From: an uncultured Bacteroidales bacterium
GTDB taxonomy: Bacteria > Bacteroidota > Bacteroidia > Bacteroidales > Bacteroidaceae
NCBI GenBank assembly: GCA_937914945.1
Contig: CALGJF010000053.1
Span: 1-11,989 of the forward strand
Length of the DNA: 11,989 nucleotides
Direction of reading: 5' to 3'
Under the pieces are notes generated by a model. It searched no databases and had not been told where the DNA came from. It was given only the letters and a program-made list of their open reading frames with translations. A program made the translations under genes and the position numbers. Below are positions 6,901 through 11,989 of the stretch, one piece after another (the stretch's first letter is position 1; every line of letters starts with the position of its first letter).

Positions 6901-8558
6901 CACTACTGCTCTATCACAACGACAATGAGTATCTGAACGTAGAAGGAGATTACAGCAATGGCAACATAAAAGGCAACGCCATACTCACGAGGTTGCCGTT
7001 AAGGGTAATAAACACATTCACAAAAGGCAGCAACATGAACATCGACGGCTATATCGACGGTGAATTATCGCTCAACGGTCCTTTGGAAACACCGCAATCC
7101 AATGGATTCGTGAAGTTCGATTCCGTTTACGTAGACGCCCCATTGCTTGGAACACAAATGCGCCTTGTCGATGACAGGGTGGAGATAGATGACAGCAAAA
7201 TAAAGTTCAACGATTTCAGCATCTACGCAAAGGGTAACACCCCATTCAAGATAAATGGAGATATCGATATTACCCGCATAGCAAACCCCGTATTCGATTT
7301 AAGGATGCAGGCAAAGAACTACGAACTTATAAATGCACCACGCCGTAAGGGGTCGATGATATACGGTAAACTGTTTCTCGATATAAACTCCATGATAACA
7401 GGCCCCATGCAATCCCTTAAAATGTATGGCAATGCAACCGTGCTGGGCACCACCAATGTTACATATGTAATGCCCGAAAGCAGCATAGCCACAAACAACG
7501 AACTCGACGGGCTTGTGGAGTTTGTCAATTTCAGCGATACCACAAAAACCGTTACACCCGAGGATACACCCGACCTGGGCAACATAGCCATGTCCATGAC
7601 ATTGAACATCGAGGAGGGAGCATGGATAAATGCCGATTTCGATGCCTCACGCGACAGCTACATAAACCTGCAAGGCGGCGGGCAACTTAATATGAGCTAT
7701 ACAAGCGAAACAGGCATAAGCCTCACCGGACGCTACACCCTCAACAGCGGCGAAATGAAGTATCAACTGCCAATCATACCGTTAAAGACCTTTGCCATCA
7801 GCCCAGGCAGCTATGTAAATTGGACCGGCGACCCCATGAATCCAACGCTGAACATCACCGCCCTTGAAAGGGTTACCGCATCGGTATCGGTAGATGGCGG
7901 CAACAACCAGCCCGTGGCATTTGATGTGGGACTTGTACTTAGCAATTCGCTCGACAACATGGGGCTGAGTTTTACAATGCAGGCACCCGAGAATGCAGCC
8001 ATACAAGACGAGCTTAACAGCCTCGATGCCGAAACACTTAACAAGTATGCTGTAACAATGCTCATAACGGGAGCCTACGTGGGCAGCAACGGCGGATTAA
8101 CCGTTTCCAACGCACTCACATCGTTCCTCGATGCCAAGATTAACGACATTGCCGGCGATGCCATGAAGAGTGTAAGCATAAACGTGGGTATAACGGATAT
8201 AGAGAACAAAGAGACCGGTGGCTCATACACCAATTACAGTTTCAGCTTTGCCAAACGATTCTGGAACGACAGGCTGACCATCGTTATCGGTGGCGAGGTG
8301 AACAGCGGCGACAACCCCGACAGCGGCAACAGTTTCATAAACAATGTATCGCTCGAATGGAGGCTCACCCCCAACGGCAATCGCTATCTGCGCCTTTTCT
8401 ACGACAAGAATTACGAATCGATACTCGAAGGCGAGATTACCGAAACAGGCATCGGTTATGTATATAAACGCAAGCTGAACAACCTGAACGAACTCTTATA
8501 TATAACAAGGCGCAACAAGCGACAACCCGCCGACAACAACAAAGAGCAAAACAGATGA
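3978..8558 (+). CDS. tamB: TamB-family translocation and assembly module protein (inner membrane)
   Basis: This 1526-residue protein has one N-terminal transmembrane helix at about 13-34, preceded by basic residues, so the rest should lie in the periplasm. The long middle is repetitive beta-strand-like sequence rich in N, T, S and I, with AsmA/TamB-like phrases such as LGGLHLTFPCKLTINDFELS near residue 54. The TamB C-terminal domain (DUF490) is recognisable from about 1100 on, with TGRYTLNSGEMKYQLP at about 1250 and GDPMNPTLNITA at about 1285. It ends in amphipathic strands resembling the E. coli TamB end (GIGYVYKRKLNNLNELL), then a charged tail of about 19 residues. TamB proteins span the periplasm as a long beta structure with a hydrophobic groove. 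They work with an Omp85 partner in outer-membrane protein insertion and have been linked to phospholipid transport. E. coli TamB has 1259 residues; longer versions are usual in Bacteroidota. The stop overlaps the tamL start by ATGA, so the two are co-translated. The exact start is uncertain because the only -7-like element lies 7 bases upstream. Confidence 0.93.
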   Translation: MKKSGRAKNIFRIIAMAIIAPIIIIWVLCTLLYLPPLQRYATRKIENAIAANSDFRLTLGGLHLTFPCKLTINDFELSKEADLIAGGEKISLNISLLPLLRGEVEVNYLLLENITMDTRNLINGTRIAGDVEYFRGVMRNIDLANEVADIRQLHLNGANIKIDLGEGEETPEDSTSTPTNWKIRLRKSNIENTNIAINLLQDSTSIAAGIDKFTTRDIDADIASNRYSIKDLLFTNSKVTYDHGSQPREVAPLEHIAIEKINIGGSDILYSSNALSAKIEKFTLNQPDGINIESGKLYATGDSSRIDIKRMAIKSSNGSFIDATATLPLATTSIGSTIKANATAHISKRDLRGFITSEQAASFTTLPDSLLNTSITLHGTTERAVIDTITLTIPTIAALHAHGEFNNINNKKRTAAIQFNGDIYDTAPFTGTAAKDGVPTTLSIKGNTKMSGALYTADVTIHGKGGGDILAIYDTDNGSYDAKIDFKQFDIESSVASVPIQSLTMRASLSGAGTNIFSPHTYYQFFATVDTLQSNNYLISDITMNAFQANKFSLISLNSKGNKSELSLVANSRIDSTKISNSTELKLNDFSFDKIGLSDKAVSGSIDLKIEAQTDMNETHSLSMKGTDIVINTPQKRFTSADVNIDIATAPDSSYITATNGDLSIKGTLASGYNNLLNQIEELQAMFLRTRYSEKSIYYAKDFERLLPATSLNMQCGKQNMLHNFMAMNNIKFNSIDIACSIDTIAGLRAKGAVYNLVTTDTKLDTIRISAIQEDENIKYFAGVRSSAMTPEKEKQSFRAAVYGNLLRDTLNTTFAFTSNDHSGDTKISANTLLMPEGLNIHIEPQAKIIGEEFDINSDNYINIGKDEAVSANIRATDTYGSGMHLYTIEDSTAKHDISLGLFNINLKKLTGALPFTPDIAGTLNSDIHFRDEADGIIISCDMMGDSIAYEGNYIGNEMAEFVYLPKKNNNHILSLLLYHNDNEYLNVEGDYSNGNIKGNAILTRLPLRVINTFTKGSNMNIDGYIDGELSLNGPLETPQSNGFVKFDSVYVDAPLLGTQMRLVDDRVEIDDSKIKFNDFSIYAKGNTPFKINGDIDITRIANPVFDLRMQAKNYELINAPRRKGSMIYGKLFLDINSMITGPMQSLKMYGNATVLGTTNVTYVMPESSIATNNELDGLVEFVNFSDTTKTVTPEDTPDLGNIAMSMTLNIEEGAWINADFDASRDSYINLQGGGQLNMSYTSETGISLTGRYTLNSGEMKYQLPIIPLKTFAISPGSYVNWTGDPMNPTLNITALERVTASVSVDGGNNQPVAFDVGLVLSNSLDNMGLSFTMQAPENAAIQDELNSLDAETLNKYAVTMLITGAYVGSNGGLTVSNALTSFLDAKINDIAGDAMKSVSINVGITDIENKETGGSYTNYSFSFAKRFWNDRLTIVIGGEVNSGDNPDSGNSFINNVSLEWRLTPNGNRYLRLFYDKNYESILEGEITETGIGYVYKRKLNNLNELLYITRRNKRQPADNNKEQNR

Positions 8559-10867
8559 GAAAAACAGTTACATACCTTATAATGGCAACCTTGCTGGCAA
8601 GTTGCTCCACCACACGGCATATACCTGATGGCGAACAGCTATACACCGGAATAAAAAAGATTGAAATAGATGGCGAGAAGGAGTATGCAGCAAGCAGCAC
8701 AGGGCAACAGGCAATGGAAGAGGTTGTTGCAGCACTTGACCGTGCCCCCAACGGAGCCATAGCCGGCAGTTCCACATATCGCGGTCTGCCCGTGGGACTA
8801 TGGTGGTACAACGCATTTTACAACAGCAAAGGCAGAATAGGGCGTTGGTTTTTTGAGACATTCGGAGATGCCCCCGTGCTGATGTCCGATGTAAACCCCG
8901 AACTGCGTGCGCAAGTGGCAAACAATATTCTCAAATACTACGGCTATTTCAACGGCAGTGTAACCGACAAGATTATAACGGACAAGAAAAACAGCAAGAA
9001 GGCAAAAGTAATATACAGCATCACACTGCACAAGCCTTATCTGTACGACAGTATTCAATACCGAGGATTCACAGGGAAAGCAGACAGCCTTATAAAAGCC
9101 ACGAAGGCCGAAAGGCTCATAAGGAAAGGAGAACAGTTCAGTGCCACTGCCATAAACAGCGAGCGAGAGAGGATAAACACCTTGCTCCGCAATAACGGAT
9201 ATTACTACTACCAGCCCACATTCACACGCATTCTTGCCGACACGACAAACACCCCCGGATATGCACAGATGCGCATAGAACCACAAGCTGGGCTGGCAGC
9301 AAGGAACAACCGCCCATACACAATAGGCAACATAAATATACATATATTAAGGAACAACACTGCACAATATGCCGGCAGCAAGAACGACACCATAAGACGT
9401 TCCAGATTCTCCTATATATATAATGGAGAAAAGCCACCGGTGCGCCCCGGGACAATGTTGCGCAACATTTACATGAGGCCGGGCGAGCTATACTCGCAAG
9501 AGGCACAGCAAAAAACCGTGAGCCGACTGAGCCAGATAAACATCTTCGGCAACAGCAATATCACATTCACCCCACGCGGAGAGAGCGATACGCTCGACCT
9601 TAACATCATGGCACAACTTGACAAACCCTACGATTTTACATTCGAAATGAACGTAACGTCGAAGAGTAATAATCAGATTGGGCCCGGCAGTGTCATAAGT
9701 CTCTCGCGGAAAAACCTTTTCCGTGGTGGAGAGACACTCACAATGAGCCTCAAAGGCTCCTACGAGTGGCAGACAAAAGACGAAGGCATAACCGACAAGG
9801 ATTTGCTTAACTCCTGGGAAATGGGGGCCGATGTATCGCTCACCTTTCCTCGTCTGTTCCTCCCTCTCTTTCAACGGAGGCTGATGCGCATACCATCATC
9901 CACTTCGCTCCGTGTATATGTAAACCGCCTGAATCGTTCCGGATTTTTCAGAATGATACATGTGGGTGGGGATTTATCGTACAAAATATACACAAAGAGC
10001 ACAACCACACACACCATCACCCCACTGCGCCTCACATTCGACCTGTTAAGGGACACAAGCGAAAAGTTTGACGAGATTGTGTCAAACAACCGTTCGTTGC
10101 AAAACAGTTTTCGCGACCAATTCATTCCTGCCATGCAATATACCTTTGTGTATGACAACACAAAGACGCGGCACCGCAACAAAAGCTATTTCGAAGGCTC
10201 AATAACAGCTGCGGGCAACATCACATCGCTTGCCTTCTGCGCATTCGGTAAGGGATGGAACCAAAAAGACAAACATCTGTTCGAAAACCCATACGCACAA
10301 TTTGTAAAACTCACGGCAGAACTGCGCCAGCTATACAGAATAAATCGAAACAATTTCATTGCCACCCGCATAATGGCAGGCATACTGCACAGCTACGGAA
10401 ATTCGGAGTATGCACCATACAGCGAGCAGTTTTACATAGGCGGCGCCAACAGCCTGCGAGCTTTTACAGTGCGCACCGTGGGCCCGGGCAGTTTCCACCC
10501 GGCAACAGAGACACGATACTCGTATCTCGACGAAACAGGAACACTGAAATTAGAGGCAAACATCGAATACCGTTTCCGCATAATATCGGAATTACATGGT
10601 GCCATATTTGTTGATGCCGGCAATATATGGCTCACAAAAAAGGATGAAAGCCGCCCCGGAGGCGAGATTACCATGAAAGATTTTGCCAAGGATATAGCCC
10701 TTAACACAGGATTCGGTGTGAGATACGACCTCGATTTCCTTGTTTTGCGCCTCGACTTCGGACTCGGGCTGCACGCGCCATACAAAACCAACAAAAACGG
10801 ATACTTCAATCTATCGCCGTTTGGCAATGGTTTTGCATGGCATTTTGCCATTGGCTACCCATTCTAA
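8555..10867 (+). CDS. tamL: TamL: Omp85-family outer membrane lipoprotein, partner of TamB
   Basis: The 770-residue protein begins with a lipoprotein signal, MRKTVTYLIMATLLASC, with lipidation expected at C17 and followed by STTRHIPDGEQLYTG. This lipidated form of TamA is known from Bacteroidota as TamL. POTRA-like modules follow: about 35-155 (with GLWWYNAFYN and FFETFGDAPV), 165-245 (SIQYRGF to LRNNGYYYYQP) and 255-355. A 16-strand Omp85 barrel should fill about 365-770. SLRAFTVRTVGPGSF at about 632-646 is the counterpart of the conserved loop-6 motif (RGF type) found in BamA and TamA. The chain ends in a terminal phenylalanine (AIGYPF), the usual outer-membrane barrel signature. The POTRA nearest the barrel is expected to dock the TamB C-terminus. 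The start is fixed by the ATGA overlap with tamB and by the intact signal peptide. Isoleucine is mostly ATA in this gene. No convincing GC-rich terminator follows it. Confidence 0.93.
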   Translation: MRKTVTYLIMATLLASCSTTRHIPDGEQLYTGIKKIEIDGEKEYAASSTGQQAMEEVVAALDRAPNGAIAGSSTYRGLPVGLWWYNAFYNSKGRIGRWFFETFGDAPVLMSDVNPELRAQVANNILKYYGYFNGSVTDKIITDKKNSKKAKVIYSITLHKPYLYDSIQYRGFTGKADSLIKATKAERLIRKGEQFSATAINSERERINTLLRNNGYYYYQPTFTRILADTTNTPGYAQMRIEPQAGLAARNNRPYTIGNINIHILRNNTAQYAGSKNDTIRRSRFSYIYNGEKPPVRPGTMLRNIYMRPGELYSQEAQQKTVSRLSQINIFGNSNITFTPRGESDTLDLNIMAQLDKPYDFTFEMNVTSKSNNQIGPGSVISLSRKNLFRGGETLTMSLKGSYEWQTKDEGITDKDLLNSWEMGADVSLTFPRLFLPLFQRRLMRIPSSTSLRVYVNRLNRSGFFRMIHVGGDLSYKIYTKSTTTHTITPLRLTFDLLRDTSEKFDEIVSNNRSLQNSFRDQFIPAMQYTFVYDNTKTRHRNKSYFEGSITAAGNITSLAFCAFGKGWNQKDKHLFENPYAQFVKLTAELRQLYRINRNNFIATRIMAGILHSYGNSEYAPYSEQFYIGGANSLRAFTVRTVGPGSFHPATETRYSYLDETGTLKLEANIEYRFRIISELHGAIFVDAGNIWLTKKDESRPGGEITMKDFAKDIALNTGFGVRYDLDFLVLRLDFGLGLHAPYKTNKNGYFNLSPFGNGFAWHFAIGYPF

Positions 10868-10930
10868 AGAATAATTTTTCAAATTTTGAAAAAAGAATAC
10901 AAAATATTACTTAAAGAAAAACAAAATATC

Positions 10931-10938
10931 TATATTTG
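10931..10938 (+). promoter_or_regulatory. Probable -7 promoter element of the nucleotidyltransferase gene
   Basis: TATATTTG matches TAnnTTTG and is followed by CAAAG, a common context in Bacteroidota promoters. Transcription near 10945 would give a leader of about 50 A/T-rich bases before ATG 10995, with no Shine-Dalgarno sequence. The -33 region (around 10908) lacks a clear TTG. The spacer 10868-10994 holds nothing else recognisable. Confidence 0.55.
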
Positions 10939-10994
10939 CAAAGTTACATACACAAATACGGAATAAACTTACTAATCTATAAATTAAATCTAAT

Positions 10995-11900
10995 ATGAAA
11001 CCTACACTTTTTGTTTTGGCAGCCGGCATGGGCAGCCGTTATGGTGGCTTGAAACAGTTGGACGGCCTCGGCCCCAATGGTGAGACAATCATGGACTACT
11101 CTATCTTTGATGCTATCCGTGCAGGATTTGGCAAGTTGGTATTTGTTATCCGCAAAGATTTTGAGCAGGATTTCCGCGAGAAAGTATTGAGCAAATACGA
11201 GGGACACATCCCCACCGAATTGGTTTTCCAGGCTATCGACAACCTCCCCGCAGGCTTCACAGCCCCTGCTGAGCGCACTAAACCTTGGGGTACCAACCAC
11301 GCAGTGCTCATGGGTAAAGACGTTATCAAAGAGCCTTTTGCAGTAATCAATGCCGACGATTTCTACGGCCGCGATGCATTTGCTGTTATGGGTAAATGGT
11401 TGAGCGAACTCCCCGAGGGCAGCACAGGCAAATACAGCATGGTAGGTTTCCGCATCTGCAACACATTGAGCGAGAATGGCAGTGTTGCACGCGGCGTTTG
11501 TTCAAAGAACGAGCAGGAGTTGCTTACCGGTGTTGTTGAGCGCACCGAGATCATGCGCGTTGATGGCGACATCTGCTTCAAGAACGAGGAAGGCGGCTGG
11601 ACTGCAGTTGGCGAGCAGACTCCCGTTTCAATGAACTTCTGGGGTTTCACACCCGACTATTTCAAATACAGCGAGGAGCAGTTTGTTGACTTCTTGAAGG
11701 AGAATGCCGACAAGCCCAAGGCAGAATACTTTATCCCCTTGGTAGTAGACAACCTCATCAACAATGGCAAAGCCACTTGCGAGGTTCTCGACACTACAGC
11801 AAAATGGTTTGGTGTAACCTATGCTGCCGACCGCCCCGCAACCGTTGAGAAGATTCAGTCTCTTGTTGAGGCCGGTGAATATCCCAACAAATTGTTCTAA
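10995..11900 (+). CDS. Sugar-nucleotidyltransferase-like protein (NTP_transferase family)
   Basis: The 301-residue cytoplasmic protein has the nucleotide-binding signature LAAGMGSRYGGLK at residues 8-20 (glycine-rich loop with R15 and K20). KPWGTNHAV follows at 96-104, then NADDFYG at 119-125 with the metal-binding aspartate. VSMNFWGF at 211-218 matches the part of the fold that usually closes over the sugar phosphate. The likely reaction is transfer of NMP from an NTP to a sugar 1-phosphate or a similar substrate. The specific sugar or polyol cannot be read from sequence, and no sugar-pathway neighbour helps. It has its own promoter element and terminator and appears monocistronic. Of 14 isoleucine codons, 13 are ATC, one is ATT and none is ATA, unlike the tam genes, which suggests strong expression. 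Two stops in a row (TAA TAG) end the frame. Confidence 0.9.
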   Translation: MKPTLFVLAAGMGSRYGGLKQLDGLGPNGETIMDYSIFDAIRAGFGKLVFVIRKDFEQDFREKVLSKYEGHIPTELVFQAIDNLPAGFTAPAERTKPWGTNHAVLMGKDVIKEPFAVINADDFYGRDAFAVMGKWLSELPEGSTGKYSMVGFRICNTLSENGSVARGVCSKNEQELLTGVVERTEIMRVDGDICFKNEEGGWTAVGEQTPVSMNFWGFTPDYFKYSEEQFVDFLKENADKPKAEYFIPLVVDNLINNGKATCEVLDTTAKWFGVTYAADRPATVEKIQSLVEAGEYPNKLF

Positions 11901-11926
11901 TAGGGAATAACATAAAACCTACATAT

Positions 11927-11965
11927 CAACGAGGGCAACCATGCGGTTGCCCTCGTTGTGTTTTT
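11927..11965 (+). terminator. Strong intrinsic terminator of the nucleotidyltransferase gene
   Basis: A perfect 14-bp stem pairs positions 11927-11940 with 11945-11958, with a 4-base ATGC loop. It includes the GC-rich core GAGGGCAACC/GGTTGCCCTC and is followed by TGTTTTT. It begins 26 bases after the stop codon. The remaining bases to the window end (11966-11989) show no feature. Confidence 0.93.
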
Positions 11966-11989
11966 GGCTCACGCGACCTATAGCGGCAA

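Noticed and set aside
10432..10851. Minus-strand open frames within tamL (for example 10432-10851 and 8798-9343)
   Set aside because: They are antisense to a clear Omp85 coding sequence, have no promoter or family features, and look like shadows of the coding strand.
10871..10897. Inverted repeat TTTTTCAAA / TTTGAAAAA after tamL as a terminator
   Set aside because: The stem is almost entirely A/T, there is only one base between the arms, and no T run follows on the plus strand. It may be chance in A/T-rich spacer.

Overview
The window looks like a piece of a Bacteroidales (Bacteroidota) chromosome. Upstream of several genes there are matches to the Bacteroidota -7 promoter element TAnnTTTG, ribosome binding sites are weak or absent, and two exported proteins carry lipoprotein signals. 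The paired tamB and lipoprotein tamA-like (tamL) genes are also typical of this phylum. The content is mostly core genome: I see no insertion sequence, phage gene, CRISPR array, toxin system or other mobile element.

Layout. Positions 1-69 hold two intrinsic terminators facing each other. They are followed by an initiator tRNA-Met on the minus strand (75-146) with its own promoter. Divergent from it is a plus-strand pair: a TetR-family regulator (311-907) and an RluA-type pseudouridine synthase (922-1599). A perfect 16-bp palindrome overlaps the -33 region of the TetR promoter and is a good candidate autoregulatory operator. Convergent with this pair, only 9 bp away, is a minus-strand operon. 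It encodes a cyclophilin-type peptidyl-prolyl isomerase lipoprotein (3721-2831), then an M16 zinc peptidase (2844-1609); the two reading frames overlap by 14 bp.

From a 256-bp divergent spacer, a plus-strand two-gene operon starts: tamB (3978-8558) and tamL (8555-10867), overlapping by ATGA. Together they should form the inner-membrane-to-outer-membrane translocation and assembly module: a long beta-rich TamB anchored in the inner membrane and an Omp85-family outer-membrane barrel with POTRA domains and a lipid anchor. This envelope operon lies back to back with the periplasmic folding-factor lipoprotein gene.

The last gene (10995-11900) is a nucleotidyltransferase with its own promoter element and a strong terminator. 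Its codon use differs sharply from the tam genes (almost only ATC for isoleucine), which suggests high expression.

I found no clearly undescribed system. The points most worth checking are the palindromic operator, the very short or absent leader of tamB with a small overlapping upstream reading frame, the helical insertion inside the cyclophilin fold, and the tight coupling of the isomerase and peptidase genes.
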